In this document: piece by piece, positions 16,301 through 24,501 of the stretch | Layout of the letters: each line of letters begins with the position of its first letter | Position numbering within the stretch: position 1 is the stretch's first letter | Source: Acidobacteriota bacterium | Lineage (GTDB): Bacteria; Acidobacteriota; Blastocatellia; RBC074 | Reading direction: 5' to 3' | Assembly (NCBI GenBank): GCA_018269055.1 | Contig: JAFDVI010000013.1 | Span: forward strand, 226,251-258,423 | Length of the DNA: 32,173 bases | Notes under the pieces: model-generated | Told to the model about the DNA's origin: nothing | Database searches by the model: none | Seen by the model: only the letters and a program-made list of their open reading frames with translations | Position numbers and translations under genes: made by a program

Positions 16301-18766
16301 GTTTTCACCAGAGTAGGAAATTGGGTACAGCAACAGCAACTCAATCCCAATGGTCGCACCTCCGATGACGATTTTGGCTGGTCAGTCGCGCTGAGCGAGG
16401 GCACCGTAGTTGTCGGGGCGCGTCGTGACTTTCCGGGCAATCTTGTTTTTCAAGGTTGCGCGTACACCTTCGTCAGCCCATCCTGTCCGACGATCACTCT
16501 TGCCCCAGATACGCTTCCTGGTGGCGAACCCGGCATTATTTATAGCCAGCAACTCAGCGCCAGCAACGGCATTGGCGGAGGAACATACCAATACGCGGTG
16601 TCGCATGGCATGTTGCCGCCCGGGTTGACGCTGGACGCATCAGGCCTGTTGCAAGGGGTGCCCACCACGCCTGGAATGTATCGCTTCACAATTGCCGCCT
16701 GGTCTATCCCCAGTCTTTGTTCCGGCAACCGTGAATACTCCATTGCGATTCTGTCCTGCCCGACGATTACGGTTGGCCCGGCAGCATTGCCTGTTGGCGT
16801 GCTGGGCAAAGCGTATAACCAAACGGTGACGGCTGTTGCCAATGGAGGCGGCACGTTTGTGTTCACGTATGCATTGACATCGGGCGCGTTGCCGCCTGGG
16901 GTGAGCCTGAGCGCAAATGGAATGCTGACCGGAACACCGACGCAGCCGGGCATTTATCAATTCACCATTACAGCCAGTGCGGGCGGTTGTTCAGGAATGC
17001 AAATGTATTCGATGGAGATTTTGCAGGCTTGTCCAACATTCACAGTTACACCGCCATTGATGCCCAATGGCAACGTCGGTACCCCTTATCATCAGGCGAT
17101 CACAGTAACAGGAGGCGCTGCGCCATATAGTTTCGGCATTACTTTTGGCAGCACCTTGCCACCGGGACTGACATTTATTGGCGGAGTTCTCAGCGGAACA
17201 CCGACTCAAGCGGGAACCTATGGATTTACAACGCGAATCCGGGATGCGAATGGATGCGAGCTCTTGCAGGGATTTGATGTGACAATCAATCCTCCCTGCC
17301 AATCCATCACCATCAATCCGGCGACATTGCCGAATGGCACGTTGGGCATGCTTTACAACCAAACGCTGACGGCTTCGGTGTCCTCGTTTTCTGTGAACTT
17401 CACGGTGTCGGGGGGCGCATTGCCTCCGGGAATAAACCTCAGCGCAGCAGGCATTCTGAGCGGAACGCCAACTCAAACAGGCAATTTTGATTTTACAGTG
17501 ACCGTGACCGCGAATGGCTGCACGGGAACTCGCAGTTATACGTTGCTGGTGAACCAAACCGGCGGAACCAGTCCGAATAACTTGCAATTCTATCCGCTGG
17601 CGCATCCGGTGCGGTTGCTGGATACCCGCGCTGGCCAGGCCGGTTGCGATGCTCCCGGAGCGAAGATTACCGGTGGGACTTCGCGCACGCAGACCGCAGC
17701 GGGCAGAACTTGTGATGGTTTGACGATTCCGGCCAATGCCGCTGCGCTGGTCGGCAATGCGACTTCGGTGCAATCCGGCGGAGGTTATTTCACGCTATAT
17801 CCCAGCGACATCGCCAAGCCGAATTCCGCAAACTCCAACTATTCGGCGAACCAGATTTTGAACAGTCTGTTCACGGTTCGATTGGGAGCCAACGACGGAG
17901 CCTTCAAAATCTTTGTTTCGACCGACACCGACATCGTCGTGGACATCACCGGCTATTACGCTGCGCCGTCGGCGACAGGCTTGTACTTCCATCCGCTGCC
18001 CAAGCCTGTGCGATTGTTGGATACGCGCGAGGGACAAACTGCCTGCTTCGCGCCGGGCCTGCCGCTGCAAGGCGATTCGACGATGACGCAACTGGGCGCC
18101 ACAACGTGTGACAACGTGTTAATTCCTGCGGGAGCGCTGGCGCTGACGGGGAATGCGACCACGGTCAGTCCACAAGCCAACGGTTTTTTGACGCTCTATC
18201 CATCCAATGCGACGCGCCCATTGATCGCCAGCGCGAATTACCAGCCGGGCGTGAATCTGAACTCGCCGTTTATGGTGGGCCTCGCACCAAGTGGCCAGTT
18301 CAACATTTACGTCGCGTCAACGACTGATTTGGTGGTGGATGTGACGGGCTATTACAGCACGCAACTCAACGACGGCAATGGCCAAGGCTTGCTGTTTAAC
18401 GCGCTCGCCGCACCGACGCGCTTGCTCGATACGCGCACAGGACAAACGGCTTGCTTCACGCCAAACGCTCCGATGACCGGAGGCGCGAGCTACCTGCAAC
18501 CGGCGACCGGCGCTTGCTCGAACGTTCCGGCGACAGCTAAAGCTGTGGTTGGCAATGCGACCGCCGTCAACGAAGTCGCAAATGGCTACCTGACCTTCTG
18601 GCCGAGCGATGCGAATCAACCCTTCATCGCCACGTCGAACTATCGAACGGGGATTGTATTTAACCGGCATTTCACAGTGGGACTTGGAGCCGATGGCGCT
18701 TTCAAACGCTACGCGGCAGCGACGACGGATTTGGTGATTGACCTGGTCGGGTACTTTGCGCCGTGA
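13397..18766 (+). CDS. Giant secreted FG-GAP propeller / Ig-like protein A
   Basis: A 1789-aa protein. After a signal region (ILLVARCAALVALCVVGA) comes a ~220-residue N-terminal domain often seen before FG-GAP repeats, ending YPLTIDPLF. Residues about 258-1030 hold 14 FG-GAP units, each 'D.FG.AVAL.GNTALVGAP...GSAYVFVR...W.QQQKL', probably two seven-bladed beta-propellers. Unit 7 ends with IFELHDGQHIAQPKL instead of the usual 'VFTR..W' string, marking the propeller boundary. Four putative Ig (He_PIG) domains follow (1030-1390), each beginning Cys-Pro/Gln and containing 'LPPGL.L...G.L.GTPT..G'. Three C-terminal modules (1396-1789) each contain RLLDTR, two cysteines and end GYY/GYF. TTG 13397 is chosen because AAGGAG lies six bases upstream and the same TTGA.CTTACAG start block occurs in paralogue B; ATG 13364 is the alternative. 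Likely an extracellular or surface binding protein; ligand unknown. Confidence 0.85.
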   Translation: MSLQRILLVARCAALVALCVVGAKLMPTRSIARESQPGTLHGTAALEQLKQTGQYESLQAAMSAARLEVRRAARTPLGRAAWHAPNEAAGYSAYVTETGVSLAVKEANDDQALLNLSLHSIGRGNEMHTVGPGVVSGDKQTITIEREDVREWFINSAEGLEQGFTLSQRPAGGQAAAALRLALRVGTGWRAVADDDGQRISLRGAGDEIIEYGKLIVRDSAGSNIPARLAVADAQIVIEAEDGEATYPLTIDPLFTQQQRLLADDGQAYDLFGYTVALDGNTALVGAPYDEVTHTDQGSVYVFVRTDTGWTLQQKLFAQDGEPGDKFGSAVAISGNTALIGAPEDDEGTNLEFGSAYVFVRSGTVWTQQQKLSPNGGLAGALFGSAVALDGNTALVGAYLQTITPSFFTSGAAYVFVRNGTTWTQQQRLLSNDFQDGDFFGFGVALDGDTALVGAPNHSVSIGGQGAAYIFTRSGTVWTQQPRLTAAQPTAGDQFGFAVALSGDKAVIGAHWRELVGSTPTDSGMVISFKHSATGWAQTSQFTCPNPKASAHFGTSLALEGDTLVVGASLGLNESGADQRSAYVFVDAGEWVFVRQFGPETGTAHNSPDDRFGFAVALDGGTVLVGAYRSDAATTDQGAAYIFELHDGQHIAQPKLTAFDAASNDNFGWSVAVSGNTVAIGSPNDDVGANGDQGSVYVFTRDDTGWAFQQKLTASDGASGDHLGWSMALEGDRLVAGAYGASGKGAVYTFTRSGAAWTQEPKLTDAVTTAGNFGWAVAQNGSTLVVTAQGDESARGSAFVYVRTGATWTFQQKLIANDRTAFDYFGYAVAISGDTVVVGAYQDDIGANQDQGSAYVFTRTGATWAQQQKLFIANGLARDGFGSAVALDVDTLVVGAPTSIDQFFVHRPGAAYVFARNGATWTQVQTLTPADSKPDDSFGAALALSGSTLVVGGWSAVNSTPRSQGRAYVFTRVGNWVQQQQLNPNGRTSDDDFGWSVALSEGTVVVGARRDFPGNLVFQGCAYTFVSPSCPTITLAPDTLPGGEPGIIYSQQLSASNGIGGGTYQYAVSHGMLPPGLTLDASGLLQGVPTTPGMYRFTIAAWSIPSLCSGNREYSIAILSCPTITVGPAALPVGVLGKAYNQTVTAVANGGGTFVFTYALTSGALPPGVSLSANGMLTGTPTQPGIYQFTITASAGGCSGMQMYSMEILQACPTFTVTPPLMPNGNVGTPYHQAITVTGGAAPYSFGITFGSTLPPGLTFIGGVLSGTPTQAGTYGFTTRIRDANGCELLQGFDVTINPPCQSITINPATLPNGTLGMLYNQTLTASVSSFSVNFTVSGGALPPGINLSAAGILSGTPTQTGNFDFTVTVTANGCTGTRSYTLLVNQTGGTSPNNLQFYPLAHPVRLLDTRAGQAGCDAPGAKITGGTSRTQTAAGRTCDGLTIPANAAALVGNATSVQSGGGYFTLYPSDIAKPNSANSNYSANQILNSLFTVRLGANDGAFKIFVSTDTDIVVDITGYYAAPSATGLYFHPLPKPVRLLDTREGQTACFAPGLPLQGDSTMTQLGATTCDNVLIPAGALALTGNATTVSPQANGFLTLYPSNATRPLIASANYQPGVNLNSPFMVGLAPSGQFNIYVASTTDLVVDVTGYYSTQLNDGNGQGLLFNALAAPTRLLDTRTGQTACFTPNAPMTGGASYLQPATGACSNVPATAKAVVGNATAVNEVANGYLTFWPSDANQPFIATSNYRTGIVFNRHFTVGLGADGAFKRYAAATTDLVIDLVGYFAP
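17582..18763 (+). repeat. Triple C-terminal RLLDTR/GYY module in protein A
   Basis: Three in-frame copies of a ~130-residue unit starting near 17582, 17980 and 18385. Each opens 'F.PLA.PVRLLDTR', has Cys about 8 and 30 residues later, a 'VGNAT.V...GYLTL.PSD...P..ASNY..G...N..F.VGL' core and ends 'TDLVVD.TGYY'. The pattern resembles 'RVLDTR ... DVVGYY' repeats common in secreted actinobacterial proteins. Their function is not established; the two cysteines likely form a disulfide. Confidence 0.75.
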
Positions 18767-18849
18767 AGTCGGCGCTGCGCAGTGACGAAACGGTACGAAT
18801 CAATCAGTTCGCCGAGGACACGCGAACACAAGAGAAGAAGGAGGAAATT

Positions 18850-21800
18850 TTGAACTTACAGGGAAAACATCGGGTCGTCGTGTGCGCGCTGATGCTCGTA
18901 ATAGGAATCGGCGGCGCGTGGGTGGGATCAACTTCAATCGCCGCCCGTCTGGAAGGGGAGTCGAATGTGCTGAAAGGCGAAGCAGCGATTGATCAATTGA
19001 AGCGAGAGGGCCAAGACCAGTCGCTGCAAGCAGCCATGCAACAGGCGCGGCTGGCGGTCAGCCATGCAACGCAAACTCCGTTAGGACGCGCCGCCTGGCA
19101 CGCGCCGAACCGTTCAGCGGGATATGACGCCTATGTGACCGAAAGCGGTGTCAGCATTGCCCTCAACAACCAAACATACGTCAGCCTGCATTTGCAGAAG
19201 CTGGGATACGGCGCGGCATTGCGAACTGTTGCGCCGGGCAAAGTCAGCGGCGACAAACAATCCATCAACATCGAGCGCAATGACGGCGTGCGGGAATGGT
19301 TTTTCAACAGCGCGGATGGATTGGAACATGGCTTCACGCTTGATCATCGGCCGGACGGACAGGCAGGGGAGCCGTTACGGTTGACGCTACAAGTCAGCGC
19401 CGGTTGGCAGACCGTCGCAAGCGAAGACGGAAAGCTTGTGACGTTGCGCAATTCCAAGGGACAGGCGATCGAATACGGCAAACTGGCAGTGCGCGACAAT
19501 GCGGGGATCGAGATTCCGGCTCGGCTGACGGTTGCCGATGAACAAGTCGTGATTGAAGTGCAAGACCGCGATGCGGCTTATCCGTTGACGATTGACCCAC
19601 TCTTTACACTGCAACAACGGCTGTTGGCGGCGGATGGTCAGGCGTTTGAGTACTTCGGGTATTCGGTCGCGCTGAGCGGGAATACGGCAATTGTCGGTGC
19701 GCCGTATGATGAAAATTCGCGCGGCTCAGCCTACATTTTCGTGCGCAACGGCACTGTGTGGACGCAACAGACGCGCCTGCTTGCCAGCGACGGCGCGCTC
19801 AACGATTACTTTGGCTGGTCGGTCGCGCTCGATGGCGACACCGCGCTCGTCGGCACGCTTTACGGTCCGGGCAGCGTCAACGCTGATCAAGGTGCAGCGT
19901 ATGTTTTTGTGCGCAACGGCACGACCTGGACGCAACAGCAAAAACTCTCGGCCAGCGATGGCCAGTTGGGGGCGCATTTCGGCACGGCGGTGGCGCTTGA
20001 TGGCAATACGGCGCTTGTCGGCGCGCCTGACTATCAAAGCCAGCCGCTGTTGCTGACCACTGGCGCAGCCTATGTTTTCGTGCGCAATGGCACGGCTTGG
20101 ACTCAGCAAAAACAACTGCTGGCTTATGGCAGCGACGGTGGTGACCAATTTGGCGCGTCGGTCGCGGTTGATGGTGACACCGCGCTCATTGGGGCTCCGG
20201 GCAAGGACTTGTCCAGTGTCGGCATTCCTCACCCCGATCAAGGATCGGCTTATATCTTCAGACGCAACGGCGCGGATTGGGTACAGGGAAATCCACTCAA
20301 TTCCATCCTCAATGGAGGTCAGGCGGGCGATGCCTTTGGGAATTCCGTGGCGCTCAGCGGTGACACGGCGTTGATCGGTTCTTATCTGTCAGGCAGCACC
20401 GATTTTGGAGCCGTATATGTTTGGGAGCGAAGCCTGGCGGGAGCATGGAATTACGCAACAATCCTGTTCCAAGGCGCCAATACCGTCAAACATTTTGGTG
20501 TCTCGTTGGCGCTCGATGGTGATACGGCGGTCGTTGGCGCTTCGCTCAGGCTGTTTGAGTCCGCCGTAGACAGCCGTACGGCCTGGGTATACGCCAAGAT
20601 CAACAATGAATGGCGACAGATCAGACAGTTTGGTCAGGATGTTGGCACTGTTTCAACCAGGATTGAGGATCGTTTTGGGGCTGCGGTGGCGATTGATGAC
20701 AACACAGTGCTGATCGGAGCCTATCAAAGCGACGCCACCGCGATTGATCAAGGCGCAGCGTATGTTTACGCATTACACGACAGCCAACATATCCAAAGTT
20801 CCAAGCTAACCGCCAACGATGGAGTCGCCAGCGACCATTTTGGGAAAGCAATGAGCCTCAGTGGCGACACATTGGCGATCAGCGCGGATGAAGACGACAT
20901 CGGCACGAACGCGAATCAAGGTTCGGTGTATGTTTTCACGAGGAACGGAGCAAATTGGACATTCCAGCAAAAGCTGACCGCCAACGATGGAGCGGCGCAG
21001 GATCGTTTTGGGAATGCGGTGGCAATTGACGGTGAAACATTGGTGGTGGGTGCGGCGCTGGACGACATCAACACAAATCCTGATCAGGGTTCGGTCTATG
21101 TTTTCGTACGCAATGGAGCGAACTGGGGGCTTCAGCAAAAACTGACGGCTATCGCCATTGACGCTCTGCCTGACGATCACTTTGGCGCTTCTGTGACAGT
21201 CAGCGGCGACACCATCGCTTTGGGCGCGCCGGGTGTGAACCAGGGACGAGGCGCGGCCTATGTTTTCACGCGCACAGGCACAACCTGGTCGGAGCAAGCG
21301 AAACTCTTCCTCAGCGGAAACATCCCGCCAATCTCTCTTGGTTCAGCGGTGGCGATAAATGGCGATGCCTTGGCGATCGGTGCGCCGATGGATGACAGCG
21401 AACAAGGAGCAGTGTACCCGTATCGGCGCTCCGGTACATCCTGGTTGCCGATTCCCAAACTAATCCCTTTCAACCCTGCGCCGGGCGCGCGATTCGGATC
21501 AGCATTGGCAATGACGCCGGAGTACAATCAGTTATTTGTCGGCGCTCCCAGCGAAACCGTCGGCAGTAACACCCATCAGGGAGCCGTTTACGGTTATAGC
21601 TACAGCGGCGCAAATTGGTTCCCAGCCGGTTACTTCACTGCGATTGACGGCGCGGCGGAAGATAATTTCGGCAGTGCCGTTGCCGCTGGCAACAATATCG
21701 CCATCGTTGGCGCGCCAGGCGATAACATCGGCGCAAACAACGATCAAGGTTCGGCCTATGTTTACAACTACCGTGGCGGTTACTGGAATTGGCAAAAGAA

Positions 21801-23685
21801 ACTTATCGCCAACGACGGAGCGACATCGGATGCGTTCGGCAGTTCGGTTGCTGTGGGTGAAGATGCAGTGATTGCCGGAGCGCCAAACGATGCTGTCGGC
21901 ACAAATGCGGGACAAGGCTCTGCGTACGTGTTCATTAGCCCGGTCTGTCCCGCGCTGACGATTACGCCGACCAGTTTGCCCAACAGTTCGATTGGGGCGA
22001 TGTATAACCAGGCCCTGGCTACCACTGGTGCTGGCATTGGGGATTATCAGTACACGTTGTCAGATGGTGTGTTGCCTCCTGGCGTATTTCTGGAATCCTT
22101 CGGAATTCTGCATGGCGCTCCAACAACGGCGGGGACATATCGGTTTACGATTAAATCCACCTTCAACTCTAACCTTTGTGCGGGCAGCCGTAGTTTCACC
22201 GTTACAATTCTGCCGCCTTGTCTGGGGCTGACCATCAATCCGGGAACTTTGCCGGACGGCACGGTGGGAGCCGCGTATAACCAGACGATCACGGCGATGG
22301 GGGAAGCGCCGCCCTACACATTTGCGATCAGCACGGGAACATTGCCTGCCGGTTTGTCGTTGGCGACCAACGGCGCGCTGACAGGTGTGCCGACGGCTGT
22401 CGGCGCTTACAACTTTTCGGTGCAAGCCAGCGACGCCAACGGTTGCATCGGTGCACAGCCTTACACAGTTACAATCCATGAAAGTGCAAGTGGCAGTGGT
22501 TTGCAATTTTATCCGCTGGCGCATCCGGTGCGGTTGCTGGATACCCGCGCTGGCCAGGCCGGTTGCGATGCTCCCGGAGCGAAGATTACTGGCGGGACTT
22601 CGCGCACACAGACGGCAGCGGGTAGAACTTGTGATGGTTTGACGATTCCGGCGAATGCCGCGGCGCTGGTCGGCAATGCGACTTCGGTGCAATCGGGCGG
22701 AGGCTACTTCACGCTGTATCCCAGCGACATCGCCAAGCCGAATTCGGCGAACTCGAATTACTCCGCAAACCAGATTTTGAATAGCTTATTCACGGTTCGA
22801 TTGGGAGCCAACGACGGAGCCTTCAAAATCTTTGTTTCGACCGACACCGACATCGTCGTGGACGTCACTGGGTATTACGCGCCGCCTTCCGCAAGTGGCT
22901 TGTACTTCCATCCGCTGCCGAAACCCGTGCGGATGCTCGACACGCGCCAGGGAGCAAGCGCTTGCTTCGCGCCGGGCTTGCCGCTGCAGGGCGATTCGAC
23001 CAGAACGCAGATCGGCACGACGACCTGTGACAACGTGTTGATTCCGGCTGGCGCATTGGCGCTGACCGGCAACGCCACGACCGTCAGTCCGCAGGCCAAC
23101 GGCTTTTTGACGCTCTACCCCGCGGACGCCGCGCGCCCGTTGATCGCCAGCGCGAATTACCAGCCGGGCGTGAATCTGAACTCGCCATTTATGGTGGGAC
23201 TCGCGCCAAGCGGTCAGTTCAACATCTACGTCGCTTCGACCACGGATTTGGTGGTGGATGTGACGGGGTATTACAGCACGCAGCTTAACGACTCGAACGG
23301 ACAAGGCTTGTTGTTCAACGCATTGGCAGCACCCACGCGATTGCTGGATACGCGCGCGGGGCAAACGGCTTGTTACACACCTAATGTTTCAATGACCGGA
23401 GGCGCGAGCTACCTGCAACCGGCGACCGGCGCTTGCTCGAACGTTCCGGCGACTGCCAAAGCCGTGGTCGGCAACGCAACGACGCTGAATTCAGCAGCCA
23501 ACGGCTACCTGACATTCTGGCCAAGCGATGCGGCCCAGCCCCTCATCGCCACGTCGAACTACCGAACCGGCATTGACTTCAACCGCCACTTCACTGTCGG
23601 ACTTGGAGCGGATGGCGCCTTCAAACGCTACGCGGCGAGCACGACCGATCTGGTCGTTGATCTGGTCGGTTATTTCGCGCCCTAA
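18850..23685 (+). CDS. Giant secreted FG-GAP propeller / Ig-like protein B
   Basis: A 1611-aa paralogue of protein A, 83 bases downstream on the same strand. It has the same order: signal region (VVVCALMLVIGIGGAWVGS), N-terminal domain ending YPLTIDPLF, 14 FG-GAP units (about 257-1030) and three C-terminal RLLDTR modules (from about 1218), but only two Ig-like domains (1032-1213) instead of four. As in A, unit 7 ends atypically (VYALHDSQHIQSSKL), so two seven-bladed propellers are likely. Start TTG 18850 is supported by AGGAGG five bases upstream and by the conserved start block; a GTG at 18763 overlapping the stop of A would add 29 charged residues ahead of the signal peptide and is less likely. 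A strong terminator follows. The pair is probably one transcription unit and arose by tandem duplication. Role: extracellular binding or surface protein, ligand unknown. Confidence 0.87.
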   Translation: MNLQGKHRVVVCALMLVIGIGGAWVGSTSIAARLEGESNVLKGEAAIDQLKREGQDQSLQAAMQQARLAVSHATQTPLGRAAWHAPNRSAGYDAYVTESGVSIALNNQTYVSLHLQKLGYGAALRTVAPGKVSGDKQSINIERNDGVREWFFNSADGLEHGFTLDHRPDGQAGEPLRLTLQVSAGWQTVASEDGKLVTLRNSKGQAIEYGKLAVRDNAGIEIPARLTVADEQVVIEVQDRDAAYPLTIDPLFTLQQRLLAADGQAFEYFGYSVALSGNTAIVGAPYDENSRGSAYIFVRNGTVWTQQTRLLASDGALNDYFGWSVALDGDTALVGTLYGPGSVNADQGAAYVFVRNGTTWTQQQKLSASDGQLGAHFGTAVALDGNTALVGAPDYQSQPLLLTTGAAYVFVRNGTAWTQQKQLLAYGSDGGDQFGASVAVDGDTALIGAPGKDLSSVGIPHPDQGSAYIFRRNGADWVQGNPLNSILNGGQAGDAFGNSVALSGDTALIGSYLSGSTDFGAVYVWERSLAGAWNYATILFQGANTVKHFGVSLALDGDTAVVGASLRLFESAVDSRTAWVYAKINNEWRQIRQFGQDVGTVSTRIEDRFGAAVAIDDNTVLIGAYQSDATAIDQGAAYVYALHDSQHIQSSKLTANDGVASDHFGKAMSLSGDTLAISADEDDIGTNANQGSVYVFTRNGANWTFQQKLTANDGAAQDRFGNAVAIDGETLVVGAALDDINTNPDQGSVYVFVRNGANWGLQQKLTAIAIDALPDDHFGASVTVSGDTIALGAPGVNQGRGAAYVFTRTGTTWSEQAKLFLSGNIPPISLGSAVAINGDALAIGAPMDDSEQGAVYPYRRSGTSWLPIPKLIPFNPAPGARFGSALAMTPEYNQLFVGAPSETVGSNTHQGAVYGYSYSGANWFPAGYFTAIDGAAEDNFGSAVAAGNNIAIVGAPGDNIGANNDQGSAYVYNYRGGYWNWQKKLIANDGATSDAFGSSVAVGEDAVIAGAPNDAVGTNAGQGSAYVFISPVCPALTITPTSLPNSSIGAMYNQALATTGAGIGDYQYTLSDGVLPPGVFLESFGILHGAPTTAGTYRFTIKSTFNSNLCAGSRSFTVTILPPCLGLTINPGTLPDGTVGAAYNQTITAMGEAPPYTFAISTGTLPAGLSLATNGALTGVPTAVGAYNFSVQASDANGCIGAQPYTVTIHESASGSGLQFYPLAHPVRLLDTRAGQAGCDAPGAKITGGTSRTQTAAGRTCDGLTIPANAAALVGNATSVQSGGGYFTLYPSDIAKPNSANSNYSANQILNSLFTVRLGANDGAFKIFVSTDTDIVVDVTGYYAPPSASGLYFHPLPKPVRMLDTRQGASACFAPGLPLQGDSTRTQIGTTTCDNVLIPAGALALTGNATTVSPQANGFLTLYPADAARPLIASANYQPGVNLNSPFMVGLAPSGQFNIYVASTTDLVVDVTGYYSTQLNDSNGQGLLFNALAAPTRLLDTRAGQTACYTPNVSMTGGASYLQPATGACSNVPATAKAVVGNATTLNSAANGYLTFWPSDAAQPLIATSNYRTGIDFNRHFTVGLGADGAFKRYAASTTDLVVDLVGYFAP
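22501..23682 (+). repeat. Triple C-terminal RLLDTR/GYY module in protein B
   Basis: Three copies as in protein A, starting near 22501, 22900 and 23305. The first unit has the same amino-acid sequence as in A over about 121 residues, with about 22 silent codon differences. In the third unit 62 bases (23392-23453) are identical to 18473-18534 in A. Confidence 0.8.
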
Positions 23686-23712
23686 GCCTCTGCAACTCAT
23701 TGGGGTTTTTAC

Positions 23713-23749
23713 GCCGGGATGTTTTGCCAAAGCGTCCCGGCATTTTTGG
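23713..23749 (+). terminator. Rho-independent terminator after protein B gene
   Basis: GCCGGGATG (23713-23721) pairs with CGTCCCGGC (23733-23741), nine pairs including one G-T, followed by ATTTTTGG. It is 27 bases after the protein B stop and before the convergent response regulator gene. The reverse strand lacks a T run, so it serves the plus strand. Confidence 0.8.
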
Positions 23750-23773
23750 TTTCGAGCTGGTGGCGGGCGTTGG

Positions 23774-24424
23774 TTACACGATGCGATTTTGTAAGGCTTT
23801 GGCAACGGCTTCGGATTTGGAATGGACTTGGAGCTTGTCGTAGATGCTGCGCAAGTGAAAGGAAACCGTATGGACGCTGACGCCCAGCTCCGCCGCCGCC
23901 GTTTTGTAATTGTGACCGGCAACAAACAGTTTCAGCAGTCTTGTTTCGTGAGGTGTGAGTTCATAATCCGCGCGTTCGGGCGGGCGAATTTCACGGAACA
24001 GGGCGATCACACGGCGCGCGACTTCGGGCGACATCGGAGCGCCGCCTTGATGGGTTTCGCGCAAGCTGTCGAGTAGTTTCAGGGGAGGCGTTTTTTTCAG
24101 CAGATAGCCCGATGCGCCCGCACACATCGCGTCGAAGATGCGTTCATCGTCGTCGTAAACCGTCAGCATCAGGATCAGCAGGTCGGGATACCGCTCCTTC
24201 AGAATTTTGATCCCTTCGATGCCGCTCATGCCGGGCAAACCGATGTCGTTGAGCACCACATCAGGCAATTCAAAACTGATCTTTTGCAGGGCTTCTTCCA
24301 TCGTGCGGTATGCGCCCGTGCAACGAAACCCATCGGTGCCGCCAATCAACATCGCCAACCCTTCGCGGATTTCGCGTCGGTCTTCGACGATGGCCACTTT
24401 GATGATTGGTTGTGAGTCGTTCAT
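23774..24424 (-). CDS. NarL/LuxR-type response regulator
   Basis: A 216-aa cytoplasmic two-component regulator. The receiver domain (about 7-125) shows the acidic pocket VAIVEDRREIR, the phospho-acceptor Asp60 in VVLNDIGLPGMSG, the Thr in LMLTVYDDDE and the conserved Lys in GYLLKKTPP. The C-terminal LuxR-type helix-turn-helix reads ELTPHETRLLKLFVAGHNYK then AAELGVSVHTVSFHLRSIYD, with KLQVHSKSEAVAKAL at the end. All functional residues are present. The gene follows the sensor kinase by 60 bases on the same strand, with AAGGAAG before ATG 24424. The 18-bp palindrome at 24484-24501 in this gap is a candidate site for its own product. It likely receives phosphate from the neighbouring kinase. Confidence 0.93.
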   Translation of the reverse strand: MNDSQPIIKVAIVEDRREIREGLAMLIGGTDGFRCTGAYRTMEEALQKISFELPDVVLNDIGLPGMSGIEGIKILKERYPDLLILMLTVYDDDERIFDAMCAGASGYLLKKTPPLKLLDSLRETHQGGAPMSPEVARRVIALFREIRPPERADYELTPHETRLLKLFVAGHNYKTAAAELGVSVHTVSFHLRSIYDKLQVHSKSEAVAKALQNRIV

Positions 24425-24483
24425 AAGTTTGCTTCCTTACCGGCAATTGCAGGGGCAACATAAACGCCTGTCGCGATCCTGTC

Positions 24484-24501
24484 ACTACGAATTTGTGTAG
24501 T
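24484..24501. promoter_or_regulatory. Candidate operator, copy 1 (ACTAC-N8-GTAGT)
   Basis: ACTACGAATTTGTGTAGT has inverted half-sites ACTAC and GTAGT eight bases apart. It overlaps the stop codon of the sensor kinase gene and lies 60 bases before the response regulator start. It is identical over all 18 bases to 28166-28183 upstream of the kinase gene. Confidence 0.5.
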
